Source: Callaeas wilsoni (taxonomy: Eukaryota; Chordata; Aves; Passeriformes; Callaeidae). Taken from it: a stretch of 64,000 nt of DNA. How positions within the stretch are numbered: position 1 is the stretch's first letter; each line of letters begins with the position of its first letter. The position numbers and the translations under genes were made by a program. This document shows positions 23,054-35,586 of the stretch, in pieces. The stretch lies in NCBI GenBank assembly GCA_013398955.1, contig VWPU01014795.1, forward strand, positions 1 to 64,000. The letters run 5' to 3'. The notes under the pieces were generated by a model. That model was not told the DNA's origin. It did no database searches and saw nothing but the letters and a program-made list of their open reading frames with translations.

Positions 23054-25444
23054 AAAGCTCTGCTCAATGTGAGTGCTTTCAGCCTGGGAATTTATTACAG
23101 CCAAAAAAGAAACTAACTCTCCCCTTCTTCTAAACTCTGTATCCATCTGTGCCATACCAGTCTGATATGAAAATTAACCCTGCAAAAATCCAGCTGCTTC
23201 CCTTGCCCCATGGCTCTGCCTCAGCCACCTCTGAAATCAGATGACAGAATCCCGTGTGGGACTGAGGAGCACCTATGGCACCTATGCTGGCACATGCCAG
23301 CAGAGCAGATGTGGAGAAAAGACCTTTGAAAGCTTACTGATTTTATATTTTTTTTTTGTCTTATGGCATATGGATTTAGAGTTGGGCTGCGTGTTCTTGG
23401 AGGTATCACTAGGGCCTGTTGAATCGTCCAGTGGAGGACAAGGAACAAAAGCCAGATGACTTAGGTGACAAATTATATAGGTTAAATCACAAATATTTCA
23501 GTGAATTCTGGCTGCTGGTGAGTGGCAGTCTCCTGGCTGGGATGTACATACAACCTTGATGGAGAAAAATTGGTGAACCCCACTACTTTCTGGCAATTTT
23601 CAGAAAAATGAGGACAGAGCTGTTCAGTTCAAGTTGCTCTCCTGGCTCCAGCAGAGTTAAGAGGTGCTGGAGCCAAACAAAATTCAGAAAATATCACTTC
23701 TGAATAAAGCATGTGAGCCTGGCCCAGAAGTGGGCTGCTCTCTTCCTTTTATGAATCAGTCTCCAAGATATGCTCACATTCCTGAGGAACAAGCCTGGAA
23801 TAACACGGCTGGCTTTGGGTGCGATACACTGATTGTGAGGAAGCAACAGTCTCCCGTGTATGAATAGCTTTTATGTTGCAATAGGTCAGAGCTATAGCAC
23901 TCAGTGAAAAATGGCTTTTTAATGTGCTTTACAGGCTGTCAGGGCAGGATGAATGTAAACCACGGACCTGGCTGCGTCAGAATGATATTTTATTTTTTTG
24001 CTTTATCGCCCAGACGCAATGAATCTCAGATCAATTAGTTTTGCTTTGAAGTTTGCTCTTGATCCAGATCTTCAATAAAAAGGAAGTTTCCAAATCACTG
24101 GTCTGTGAACACTGTTTGTGATTAATTGCCCTCTTATAATCTGAGGAATTCTGGTCGTCGCTGTATTTTGAATACCTCAGACTGCATGGGGAGTTTTATT
24201 TTGGCTGGTATATTTGGAAACTGCTAATAAACACCTACTTCCTGTTTTTCTTGCTACTGTGTATAACAAATTGTTAAAAAACTTGCTTTCCCATTTCAGC
24301 CTCCTGCCTGTTAGACCAGACCTGAACCATATTTTGGTTAATCAACACCCTATATCACTTGCCAGCGAATTTTCTCAGCTGTTAAAAGCAGGACGTTCTC
24401 TCTGGCTGTAACAAAAAGTGAGTAACTTGAAGAGACCTTAAATGAAGCCTCTGCTAGAGACAAATAATGACAGATCCGGTTTTAAATTCGAAAGGAAGCT
24501 TTCTGCAAAGCTTCCTAAAATAACAGTGTGTTTTCCTGTCGATGCCTGGGTTAATTGGGGATGGTCATGGATGTGGAGGCTTCGCTTCGTCCCGGGAAAC
24601 GATGCCGAGCCGTGCCCGCGGTGGGAACATCTGTTTGGGCAAAGATTTTGAGGTTAACACTCTATGGAGGATGTTTGTTTAGACAGGATGAATGCTTTTG
24701 TGAAATCTAATATTAGGCTCTATCTAGGTATGTCCGCTTGGCACCGGCCTCTGCTTTTTGTGCGCGAACAAATGTTAATTAGCAGGGAAAGAAAAAAAAA
24801 AAAAATTCCCCACTTTGTGTCTGAAGTAACGCAGCGTAACAGCGGGAATAGATTAGTTCAGCTGCTGCAAGGTCCTGTGGCTGTTGCCTGGTGCAAGTGT
24901 TATCAGTGTTTGTGTGGTGCTCCGGGGGTTGCTTTGCTGGCCGTGCCCGCTCGGAGCGGGTGACTCACGGCCGCTCCGGCTGAGCCTGTTTCCAGCACGT
25001 CCGAGTTCCTTAAATCCATGGCTTTCATGGCAGTAGCGGTAACAAACACTTTCAGAAATTTCCCTGAAATGGTGTGTTCAGGTTGTTTTGAAGTCCAAGC
25101 CTTTGTTTTCACAGTCTGTGCTGCTTTTAACCTTTTAAATTTTGAATATTTGCGTATCTGCTGTTCATTTACTTCCTTCACTCCCAGCTCTCTCTGGGGT
25201 GGTCGGCTCTGGGGGATCAGCTCAGAGTTTGGGTTTGGCAGGGTGGAGGGAAGGATGGATTCGCAAAGTGATGGTTTCAGTGTGTGTCATGCCCTGCAAT
25301 CCCACCAGCATGGATTTAGGGCAGGTGTGTGTGCATCACCTGGAGAGGACACTGTCTCTCTAGCCTTTGGTCCTGGCTCCTGCTGATGGGGTCTGGCAGC
25401 ATCCAGATGGCTGCTGGTGGGCAGAGAACTGTGGGATTCACCTC
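23054..25444. other. Gene-free stretch with an AT-rich candidate regulatory segment
   Basis: No gene or recent repeat. Between about 23860 and 24420 the sequence is AT-rich and repeat-free, with several homeodomain-type cores (for example ATTAATTG near 24122, ATCAATTAG near 24031) and a GGTTAATCAACAC motif near 24337. An A-run lies at 24788-24804. The segment 24590-25010 is richer in CpG. Confidence 0.45.
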
Positions 25445-25832
25445 AGCTGAGGGCATTTGGGCTGTCCAGCCTTGAGAAGAGAAAACTGAGGAGAGACCTC
25501 ATTGCAGTCTGCAACTTCCTCATGGGGGGAAGAGGAGGAGCAGACATTGATCTCTTCTCTCCTGTTACAGGACCCAGGGAATGGCCTGGAGTTGTGTCGG
25601 GGAGGTCTGGGCTGGGCATTAGGCAAAGGTTCTTCTCCCAGAGGGTGCCTGGGCACTGAACAGGCTCCCCAGGGAATGGTCACAGCCCCAGCCTGATGGA
25701 GCTCAGTGAGTGTTTGAACAACGCTCTCAGGCACAGGGTGTGACTCTCGGGGATGGTGCTGGCCAGGAGCTGGACTCAACGATCCTTGTGGGTCCCTTCC
25801 AGCTCAGCTCATTCTGAGATTCTGTGATTCCT
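25445..25832 (+). mobile_element. CR1 LINE copy, 3' end
   Basis: Forward CR1 with GGGCTGTCCAGCCTTGAGAAGA, CTGAGGAGAGACCTCATTGC, GGGCATTAGGCAAAGGTTCTTC, AACAGGCTCCCCAGGGAATGG, GGCCAGGAGCTGGACTCAAC and CCTTGTGGGTCCCTTCCAGC. It ends with TCTGAGATTCTGTGATTCCTG, which preserves the ATTCTGTG-type 3' microsatellite of CR1. Confidence 0.94.
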
Positions 25833-28800
25833 GTAAGTTCCCACTGCTGCAGGAGGAGGAAACCTCTCCCCAAGCCAAGTGTGGTCTGGTCATTTCCGTT
25901 TGACCCTCAGGTGTCCCTGTGGTGGTACCAGACCTTCAAACTCACCAAACTATCAAGGCAAAGCACAACCCTGAGGATGCAGGTCAATGCTGGGGTTCAA
26001 ACCATCTGCAAAATCTTGGTTTCTGGTGGATTTGGGTCCTCTGTGCTCAAGAGCTCCACAGCCCCAGGCTGCTTCTGCTGTGGTGACACTGGGGTGTTGT
26101 GACAGCACCGACTTTAGTAGTGCCATGGCTGACTGGCCATGCTGGTGGTGGCTGGTCACGTCTGCTGGCCAGGGACCACTGGTCAGGCCAAACTCCGACC
26201 ATCTCTGCTCCTCTAGTTCCTCATTTTCAAAAATCTAAGTACCTCTTTCATATTCAAGTTTCTGTCAGTGCTCCTGCTTGTTCTTTTATAAGTTACTTAT
26301 TTGGAAGCATCTTCTAAGATGTCATTTGTAAATGATGGAGGCTGAAGGGTCACCGTGGAGTAAAAAATCTCCTGGTGTATGGGGCTGGAAGGCTCTTCCT
26401 TGCCTTCTCACAGGCTGAACACCTCATAGGTGCTTCACCCAGCCAAATGTCAACGACCTGCATCTGCCGAGGGAGGAGTTCCAGTCTGCTGGCACTGCCA
26501 CTTCCCCCTCTGACACTTCTCCCAGGAATACCCACTGTCCTGTCCCTGCACAACATCCTCTTCTCAGTTGTCTGCAGCCACAAGCCTTTTAAAAGCAACA
26601 AAAAGGAGAGAGAACGGGGAGGAGGTGGAAACGCTCATGAGTGAGGGCTGGAAAATCCACCTGTAATTTTGGGCCATCTCAGCATGATCCCTTGGGTTCA
26701 TCATCTTCAAACATGACTCAAACATCACTGTCTGAGTCACCTTGAAATGGGGCAGGATGTGGGAAGTAAAACCAGCAGGCATCACGGAAACCTCTGAGTC
26801 AAACAGGTCTCCAGCAGCACTGGGAGGGATTTTGGGATGGAGGAGGACTCTGGGGTGCAGAACCTCTCCAAGGGAAATGTCCTGGAGGGGCTGTAGATGC
26901 TCTGGGAAAATGGGGCACCCCTCCCTTTGCTCAGGTGGCCAGCAGGTACCCAATAGCCCCAGCAGCATCAGAAGTGCTGAGCTTTGCCAAAACGTCATTT
27001 TTTGTGCCAAAAACCATCCTTTTGGCTGTACTGGCGGAGTTTTCTTCTTGACTTGTGGCACATTCAGCAAGTCAGGGCAGTCTGCAGCTGTGCTGCCACC
27101 TCTCCCACACACCCTTCCGAGGCACAGCACACCTTAACAGGCACTGTTTGCTTTCCACCTCCCGTGTTTTTGGTATATTTAGAGCCTATTTTTTGGCTGA
27201 GCTGCGCCCGTGTTGGGGCTGGCTGATGCTCTCTCCTTGGAGTCAGCTCAGGGTTTTACGCCCTGCCCTGAACAGCGGGACCTGCCCAGGTGGGTGGGAG
27301 CTGGCCAGATGTGCGAGCCTGGATTTTGGCAGTGGGGAGGGAGAAAGCAGTGGATGGAAGCGCCTGTCCTTCCTGCCAGCTCCCCTGCGGCAGCCCGGTG
27401 AGCTCAGATCATCCTGTGACTGTCAAAAAAGCAGTTTTGTCCTCAGGTTCCAGGTCTGAAGTGTTTGAGATATAGTCCCACTGGATGGAAAGGGAATCTC
27501 CCATGGGAGGAGACTTTTAACTTATTCTGCTGGGCACAGGGAGGTTAAATGAGCTGTCTACAGTCAAGCAGAGCTCTGGACCAGGGATCTTGCTGCTGGC
27601 CCCAGATTTCTGTATCACAGCCCCATTCCCATCACTTTTTGGCACTATAAAAGTCCATGGGACCAGGGACAGGTTGGTGCCACAGCACTGGGCATCATGG
27701 AGTGCTTTGCAGCTCAGTCCTGACCCCGTGGTTTCTTTGTGCCTCTCCAGAAGGATGTGATTAATTCCTCACTGAAGGAACAAAGCACCTCGCTTGAATA
27801 TGCTAAACTTTATTAATGCCCACAAAATTATAAAGGAAAAAAGAAAAGAGGAGGTAATCTGAAGAATGTTTGACCGTGAGCCCATTTGTGTTTTGAAATG
27901 ACACAATGTGTGTGTTTTATGATAGCTGCAACCACTTTGCGTGGAGATAAGAGATTTAACATAATGTTTTTTTTCTTCGCCGCCACTTAGGGAAAAAAGA
28001 AGCCAACATACCATTGCTGAAAAACATAAACAAAGTGGCCTTTTATATCTCTTACTTAAAACTTGGGCTGTTCCAAATGTGTTTTTACTGAAAGGCTGGT
28101 GGGTTTGGGTTTTTTTTTTTTTAAAGTAGCAGAAATGTTGGTCAAGTTTAAAACAGTTCCCTACAGCTTCCCAGGTAAATAAATTAGAAGTTAGAGCTGG
28201 TTTAGTAGCCACTTCCTGCCATGAAGGCCAAACAGGATTCATTCCCTGTTTTCTCTGTCACGCAAGGAGCGGGCAGGGAGCACACAGGTTATGACTAGGA
28301 GAGTGTTTCAACCTCCTCTCTATTTAATTAGTCATATAATTAACACTTACTAAAAGGAGGTAATTTTTTCCAAGCCCTTGTAAACTCCTAACCACTTCAT
28401 TGAGCTGTTACTACTTTCAAAAAAGGCTGCTGCAGAAAATGCTGGTGTTTCCCAGCCTTGGACACTTTTCTCCCAACCATAACTTAGGGATTGCTCAGTT
28501 GTGGACAAAAATCTGTACCAAAAAAAGCCAGTTTATTCACTCTGTCTCTCCTAAGGCTGCGGTTGCCTTATAACAGGTGAAAGACATAAACTTTTAGTAA
28601 GAAATAGAAAAAATAGTGAGGTAAAACTGATCTTAAAGTAGCAGGGAGGAAAATATGAGAATTCTGGAAAACTTGATGTGAAAAATGACTACTTGTAAGA
28701 CTTCTTGTTGGCACATAGGCAGGGGATGTCCTCGCAGCTGTAACTACATCCCCTTCCCTCCCTCAGTGCTCAGATCCCAGGAGCTGGGTGTTTGCCAGCA

Positions 28801-29768
28801 GACCCCAAGGGACGACGGAGCAGCACCGTTCCTGACAGGCTGAGAAGCAGCTGGGTGGGATGTGAGATGAGATGGGATGGCCCTGCTGACCCTTGCTGGG
28901 TGAGAAACCATCTGCAGGCTGGACCATGAACCACATCCCTGCGGTGAGCCAGACCTGTAAAAAGTGCTACCCTCCTCAGATTCCTATTTTTTTTAACCTA
29001 GGTGGTTCCACCAGGTTGGGTGAAGAATTCTAGGGAGAAAAGTCTCAGCCATGAGCATCTCAGCCAACAGAAAGATCCTACCCCAGCTCCTTGGCTCTGC
29101 TGGTGGACAAAAGCCGTAAGTGAGCTACATTTGAGCTCAAATGCCTACAAAATTCCCTAAACCCAAGGCACCATTTTCTGCTTGGGAACTCTCTCAGGTC
29201 CAAAAGCACGGAGTAACTTTCCCCCAGCTGCTGCTGGGGAATAACCCGAATTATTTCTTCCGCATCCCAAAATTGCCGCAGTGAGATGCAAAGCCACGAG
29301 AGCTTCTTCTCTCTCCCAGCAGAAGGACGAGGCCCTCGCAGGGACGGGGAGCAGGACGATGGCCGTGGGGAGAGTCCGGCTGTGCAGCTGGCTCTGATCA
29401 AAGCCTGGCAGCACTCGCCGTGTCCGACAGCCCTGTTTACATTATCCGGCAGGGAACGGGCTCGCGCGGCGTTTCCTAACCTGGTCCTTGCTTCCATCTG
29501 CCCAGGAAGTATTGCTGCCCCTGGGGAGCAGGGGAAGATGGGGAAGGGCAGAGAGCAGGGATGGGCTCCTCACATGGGTCCAGCCCCCGTGGAGTGTGGC
29601 CACTCTGTGGAGCAGATGTGCTGTCCTGGCAAAGGGAAACGCTCCCATCAGAGTGATGGGAAACTCCCTCCCCGGGAAGTTCGTGGCTGTTCTTCTGTCC
29701 CTGGCTCCAGAGTGGTGGAGTGAAAATATGAATGCTTCTGTTCACAGGGTTTCTCCCTTTTTCTTCTT
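25833..29768. other. Gene-free stretch, 3.9 kb
   Basis: No gene or recent repeat. The part from about 27770 to 28700 is AT-rich, unique and contains homeobox-type TAATTA motifs at 28325-28330 and 28337-28342. A T-run lies at 28112-28124. Frames such as the minus-strand one at 26564-27130 have no recognisable product. Confidence 0.45.
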
Positions 29769-30235
29769 CATAGAATTGTAAAATTCTAGAATGGTTAAGG
29801 TAAGGGACCTTAAAGATCATCTTGTTTCACCTGCCATGGGCAGAGACACCTTCTGTAGCCCAGATTGCTCCAAGCCCCATCCAGCCTCTCCCTGAACACT
29901 TCCAGGGATGGGGCAACCACAGCTTCTCTGGGCAACCTGTGCCAAGGCCTCATACCCCTCATAGCTAAGAATTTCTCCCCAATAGCCCATCTATCCCTGC
30001 CTTCTGTCAGCAGGAAGCCATTCCTCCTTCTCCTGTCCCTCCAGGCTCTTGTCCAAAGTCCCTCTCCAGGTCCCTTGTAGCCCCTTCAGGTGCTGAAAGG
30101 CCTCAAAAAGTTCACCCTGGAACTTTCTATTGTCCAGGCTGAACAACCTCAATTCCCTCAGCCATTCCTTACAGGAGAGGTGTTCCATCTCTCTGACCAT
30201 CTTCGTGGCCTCCTCCGGGCTCACTTCTTCAGGAG
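29769..30235 (-). mobile_element. CR1 LINE copy, reverse orientation, about 465 bp
   Basis: Starts on the left with a reverse CR1 tail (TCATAGAATTGTAAAATTCTAG). Next come the complements of the AGGTCCCTTACC, CTTGGAGCAATCTGG, CCTGGAAGTGTTCAGG and CAGAGAAGCTGTGGTTGCCC motifs. It runs further into the 5' part (TTCACCCTGGAACTTTCTATTG, CCAGGCTGAACAACCTCAAT). The 5' end is truncated near 30235. Confidence 0.94.
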
Positions 30236-32904
30236 AGTTGGGTGATTGTGGCACTGGGAGGCTGCTGAGCACCAGGGCCTCGCTCCATGGACATTTGCTG
30301 AGCTTTTGGCCACCACTGCCTAAGAGCAGCCTGTGGGATATAAATCCCAGCAGCACTATCCCAAAACACCTGCAGGCCCTTAGGATGAGAAATAAGCTGC
30401 AGTGTTTCCTTCTCTGGTCAAGAGTTTTGGGGAGTTACAACAAAGCACAGAGCACGGACTGGATCTGCTGGTGAAGGGGCAATCTGGTCCCTTGGAGGTG
30501 TAAGAAAATTGTCCGTAATGTGGGCATCTAGGGAATGGTGTGGGATTATGTGGGCTTTGGGGTTGTGGGGAAAGGGGTGCAAAGGGGTCTTGGGGCTGCT
30601 GTGGTGCAGCTTGAGGGTGTCCAGCAGGTGTTTTGCAGGAGCACACCTCTGCCCATGTTTGGTGCTTTTTGACACTTGTTTTATTTATTTTCTTGGAAGT
30701 TATTTGTGTTATTCTGGTGGTAGAAGGACTCCAAGGCTCTGACAAAGCCCAGGGGCAGTTTGGCAATGTACAATGGGAAATGGCCCCTTGGTCACTCATC
30801 TCAGGGTGAAAAAATAAGTAATGTTATGTGGTTAAATTCTCTTTGCTTCAATTTTAGAGGGAAAAACTATTGCCTGCTATGGTGGCTGGTTGGTCCTGTG
30901 TCCTGAATTTGCTGGGTGCAGTAGACCCACTCATTAGCGGGTGACAAACTGCCTCAGGGGCAGGGCTGGATGTCTCTGCACATCCCTAGGAGGGCTATCT
31001 GCCATTACTTCTCACTCCTGAAAACTGTCACCTTTACTTCGCAGGACGTCATCCATCGAATTTCCTCGCACTCCTTGGAATGCACTAAGTAATCAAAAGG
31101 AGCAGCTGACAAAATAAATGAGGAAAGTGTGTTTTTTATGGGGATGTCGCCCAGAGGGCAGGATGGGCCATTTGGGATGTGCAGCTTGTGCCCTTCAGGA
31201 GTGCTGATGTTCAGGTCCATGGGGCAGCTGGCAGAAAGGGTCACTCCCATCCTCAGTGCACCCAGACACGATCCCTCTGTCCTTGGCTTTGTTTGGTGCT
31301 ATCTGTCTGCTTTCCTAATTAGCCATAGTCCTGCTACTTCTCCTTGCAGACACGATGCAAAATAAATGACCTAAGAATTCCCCCCAGAGCATGGCTCATT
31401 AGAGATGGACCAAACACCAGGAAACACAGGAGAAGGGCTGGTCAGAGCCCATCATGAGGTGAGCTAAATGATCTACCAGCCCCTTTCTCTTCGCAGAGTT
31501 CAGGGCTGGGATCTGGGTCATACACCAAAGGTTCCCTGGCTCACACCCTACAGCCACGCAGCTCCAAGTGCAGTCGGGCTCACTCAGAGTCCACACACCC
31601 TTCCCAGTTATTCCACAATCCTCATGAACATATGGCTCTAGCAGTTGTCAAAAAATGTTGGACAGAGGCTTTGTGGTCAGCCTGATCTGTCCCATCTGGT
31701 CATCTGATCTCTTTGTTCTCTGGACTCCCATCCCTCCACTCGCTGTGGAGATAATTTGAGTAATGCTTCCCTTGTTTTTTTCGTTTTGCTGCGTCTTTAT
31801 TTTCCCTGCTAGGAAGTGCAATCTTCTCCTCCTTGGCTTCAGGGATAAAAATGGCATGGCTTGACCCTGGCCGCCTGGAGAGATTTGTTTAGTCTTTCCT
31901 GTGTTGTAGAGCACACAGTGTGTGCAGCACAGCAAACCTGTCCAAGTTCAGCAGGACGGTTTGCACTGGGGATGCCAGAAGAGATGGCAACTATCATGCT
32001 CCGACCTGGAGATTTTGATTTTCACCGAGGTGAGGTGTGGTGGCAGGTCTTTACCTTCATTTCTTCAAACCACTCTAAGCTGGGGGTTTCTAGGAGCTGC
32101 TCTCTTCACTCTTGATGTGTCCAGCACCTCGCACTGGCTGGAGAAGGGACAAGGAGTCCCTGGTGGTCATGTCCATTGCAGTTCCTCTCTCCTTTTTATC
32201 AGACCTCTGTTCTTCCGGACCCAGCTTTGGCTGAACCCCAGTGAACTTCCCCTCCATCCCCGTGCTCTTCCCCCTTCCCCGCCGGCGCGTTTGCTGCCGT
32301 GACCTTCCCGTGCCCGACCCGAGGGTGTCTCCAAGAGGTGTGATCCAAGCTGTGGCAGGAATGGCCGCAGCCACAGGAAGGAGATCGCTGACCCACCCCT
32401 GGCTCCCTCCCAGCCTCCCTAATCAGGGGAGGAATGTCTCTGGATGAGCCTGTGGCCACTTGGCTCTGCTGTGCGAGCGCTTCCTTTGCGAGCCATCTGT
32501 GCGGGTCACGCCGGGCAAAGCACACCCTGTGCCCTCGTGGATCAGCATGTTTTGCACCGCTGGCACCAATGGGGAGGAAGAGGGCTGGGAGGAAGAGGAG
32601 GATGATACACAGACTGAGGAAGGGCCTGCGGGGTGGGTCAGCCACTGCCGTTCCTACCTTGCTGCTTGGAGATGGGCTTCCTCTGGGAAAGGCAGCTCCT
32701 GCGTCCGTGCTGAGGGTGTTTTGGGGTGTCCATCATGCCAGCCAGTGCTTGTTTCTTGGTGTGGATTTGGAGATTTGCAGTGAAATGGCAGCTGCTTTCC
32801 TCTGCTTGGTGTTGCACGATTGATCAATAAGGAGGCAAGAACTGACTCTGCAAACAGGGGGGTCTCATGAAGACACACAGGACAAGCAGGAATGGCCTGG
32901 TGAC
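30236..32904. other. Gene-free stretch, 2.7 kb
   Basis: No gene, RNA gene or recent repeat was recognised. Composition is mixed, with a GC-richer part at about 32200-32700 carrying chance frames on both strands. Confidence 0.5.
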
Positions 32905-33104
32905 TCTGAGGGAGGTGAGGCCCTGACACAGGGTGCCCAGAGAAGCTGTGGCTGCTCCTGGATCCCTGGAAGTGTTCCAGGCCAGGCTGGACGGGGATTG
33001 GAGCAGCCCGGGACAGTGGAAGGTGTCCCTGTCCATGGCAGGGGGTGGAATGAGATGGTTTTTAAGGTCCCTTCCAATCCAAACCATCCTGGGATTTTGT
33101 GATC
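32905..33104 (+). mobile_element. CR1 LINE copy, 3' end
   Basis: About 200 bp of forward CR1. It carries GAGGCCCTGACACAGGGTGCC, CAGAGAAGCTGTGGCTGCTC, GGACAGTGGAAGGTGTCCC, CATGGCAGGGGGTGGAATGAG and AAGGTCCCTTCCAATCCAAA. It ends with a GGGATTTTGTGATCTC tail. Same subfamily as the copies at 15925, 22545 and 35412. Confidence 0.95.
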
Positions 33105-33424
33105 TCCTTTCTCACTGAGATCCCCACCATGGCTACTGCACCCGTGTGGAGAAGACTCAGATGGATGTGCCTGAACAGTGTGGCAGCAAAGGCTCTCCTC
33201 AGTGGTTACAAACCCCTCTGCCTGGGGTTCAGCCCCTCATCGTGGTGGGTTTTGCTGCTGTGCTTGGAGGCTCCAGCACGGTGCCCGCGGGTGGCTCAGG
33301 GCTCTCTGCATCCTGCAAAACTGAGGGCAGGTCCCGGTGCCAAAACCTGCTGCCCTCCCAAAGCCAGCGGTGGAGTCGGTGGGACTCCACACTGGAATAA
33401 GGCAAACAGGATTTAACCTTTGCT

Positions 33425-33560
33425 ACGGCGTGTCCCAGCCAAGAGCTATTGTTAACAAACTTGGCCCCCGTCCATTTGGCCTGGGTGGTTCGAAGAGCAG
33501 AGAGTAAATAATCTGACATTCGAAAGAAGTTAATATTTACAAATTCGAGGCCTGCTCCTG
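33425..33560. promoter_or_regulatory. Candidate enhancer core (FOX-like motif cluster)
   Basis: TTGTTAACAA palindrome at 33449-33458, GTAAATA at 33504-33510 and its complement TATTTAC at 33534-33540. A GLI-like TGGGTGGTT with one mismatch to the optimum lies at 33482-33490. Repeat-free and AT-rich between GC-richer flanks. Confidence 0.25.
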
Positions 33561-34861
33561 CTGCCAGTGTTTTTGGGGAAAATGTTTTGCTGTAGGCTTC
33601 ACCTTCAGAGGAGCAGGGCTCTGCCACAGAAAGGATTGCAAAGTAGAGCAGCTAAAAATCCTGTAAGCAGATTTGACACCCTGCCCTGCAAATACAATGG
33701 CAGGTACTGTTAGAGCAGGGCCTGAAAAAAAGCCCCACGGAAAATATCCCCTTTACACCTCCATGCAGGTCTGTGGAACGCCATTTCTTTATTTGCCTTA
33801 GTGTTTTCCCTAATAATTTAAGTTGACGCCTCCATAGTGGCACTTCTGTAATATTAGAAAAAAAAAAAAGTTTAAAAAAATGGCCCCCGCATTTTTCCTC
33901 TTCTTGAGTGGATTTTTATCCCCGCTTATATTCCATGATCTTTCCAGTGCTTCCACTCCCACAAAGACAGAGGCACGTGCTTGCCCGTGAGTATCCAATA
34001 ATCCTATTCACTCCATGAATGCTTGAATGCTTCCAGTTCAATATGGATGTAGGTTTGGCAGCCCTGGGGCCTGGACTCAAAATAAGTAACTTCATTGATG
34101 GACCAAGCCAATGCCTAAGGATAACTCCGAGCTATCACGGAAGTCGGAGCTGGAAAAGACCAGTGGGTTCTTCCAGCCTGTCTCCTTGCCAGTGCAGTGC
34201 TCTTCATTATTTCTCATCAGAAAGGAGATCCAGTTCCCTGGATATTTGGTTTAGCTTGGACACATCTGCTAAGGTCTGCAGATTTCAGTCCAAAAACAAG
34301 AGTTATTTATTCAGTTACATTTTCAAGTATTTTGGGAACTTTCTGCCAGAGTGTCCTTTGTTTTTATTTCCTGTGCTTCCAAGACGTCTATTTAAGCAAT
34401 TTTGCATGCACCTGTAATGCAGAGGCCTGCATATTTATTTTAAGGAAAAAGGTGCAGGGGATGAATGTCTCATTAGCACTACTTTAATCACTTAATTTTG
34501 GAAGGCAGCTGCCAAGCTCTGAGCTGGAGGATTGTGAGCAACGTTTTCAGGGGATTTTATTTCTCCTGGAGTTTTCTTGGCAGGGACAGGTTGCAAGGAC
34601 TGGTAGCTGAGCGGGTGGTGGAATTATAATCCAAAAATTGTCCATTGGAATTTCCAGGTAACCACAAGCACAGACAGCAGAGCTGTTTCCACAAGCAGAC
34701 ACAGCAGATCTCAGCTCCTTCTGTGAGGGTGGTGACCACTGGGCCTTCCGAGGATGCCACCCTAAAAGCATCCTAATAATGTTTTTACACACATGAAGCG
34801 GATTGGTTCAAGGGAAACCCAGGACAGAAGTTTGTGGCATCAAAAATTTTGCCTCTATGCC

Positions 34862-35030
34862 GAGATATATATCTATTATATTACATATAATGTATTATAA
34901 AATATAAAGTATAGCAGATAATATATAAAATATAGCACATAATAGATAATATATTATCGATATAATTATATATAATTATAGATATAAAATTATAAATATA
35001 GATATAAGATATATCTATATTTATAAACAA
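34862..35030 (+). repeat. Imperfect (TA)n/(TATAA)n AT-rich low-complexity DNA
   Basis: About 170 bp with almost no G or C, built of TATA, ATATAATT and TATAGAT motifs, many of them self-complementary. Typical of a decayed AT microsatellite. Confidence 0.85.
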
Positions 35031-35411
35031 TTGCTTAGAAACCTCTTTAAAAATTTTTAATTGAGGTTTTAGAGCAGAGTTCCAGATACCACTAAATTAA
35101 TATTGCTGCTGTGCCTCTTGGGTGGTGTTAGCAGGGTTTATGGATGAACTATAACCTTTAAATTAGGTACAGGTGCAAAAGCAGATTTGATAAGCGCCAC
35201 CCATGAGGTGGAAGGTAAAGGTGAAAAGCAAAAATAATAATGCATTGAATATGTTGCTTTGCCTCTATCCAAAGAAGCAGAGCGGAAGGAGCAAAGTAGT
35301 TTTTTTGAAGAGTTAAAAAGTTTCAGGTAAAAACTGAGATTTGATATTGATTCGATATTTGGTCGCTGAAAAGAATCATCTGATAGTTTGATGTTGCTAG
35401 TTTTGTCTGGG

Positions 35412-35586
35412 TTAAAACTGGAAGGCACTGGAAGAGGTTGCCCAGAGAAGCTGTGGATGCCCCATCCCTGGAAGTGGTCAAGGCCAGGCTGGATGAGGCT
35501 TGGAGCAACCTGGGGCAGTGAAACTCCCCATGGCAGGGGAGTTGGAATGAGATGATCTTTAAGTTCCCTTCCAATTCTGTGATTTT
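35412..35586 (+). mobile_element. CR1 LINE copy, 3' end
   Basis: Forward CR1 of about 175 bp. It includes GGTTGCCCAGAGAAGCTGTGG, CCCCATCCCTGGAAGTGGTC, AAGGCCAGGCTGGATGAGGC, CCCCATGGCAGGGGAGTTGG and TTCCCTTCCAATTCTGTGAT. It has small internal deletions compared with the neighbouring copies. Confidence 0.93.

Larger units (their letters stand above)
33105..35411. other. Gene-free stretch with a FOX-like motif cluster
   Basis: No gene was recognised. The repeat-free segment 33425-33560 carries a perfect palindrome TTGTTAACAA (33449-33458) and two opposed GTAAATA-type motifs (33504-33510 and 33534-33540). An old, very diverged repeat fragment may lie at about 34130-34200 (GGAGCTGGAAAAGACC followed by TCCTTGCCAGTGCAG), but I cannot assign it. 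The AT-rich simple sequence is listed separately. Confidence 0.45.

Noticed and set aside
22723..23155. Minus-strand frames over the CR1 copy
   Set aside because: Antisense translation of the CR1 3' end. The same peptide patterns recur at other CR1 copies (for example 7382-7629 and 32824-33087).
26564..27130. 188-residue minus-strand frame
   Set aside because: No domain, signal peptide or splice sites that would make a gene model.
34128..34200. Possible old CR1-like or other LINE fragment
   Set aside because: Only two short phrases resemble known repeats, which is too diverged to assign without a library search.
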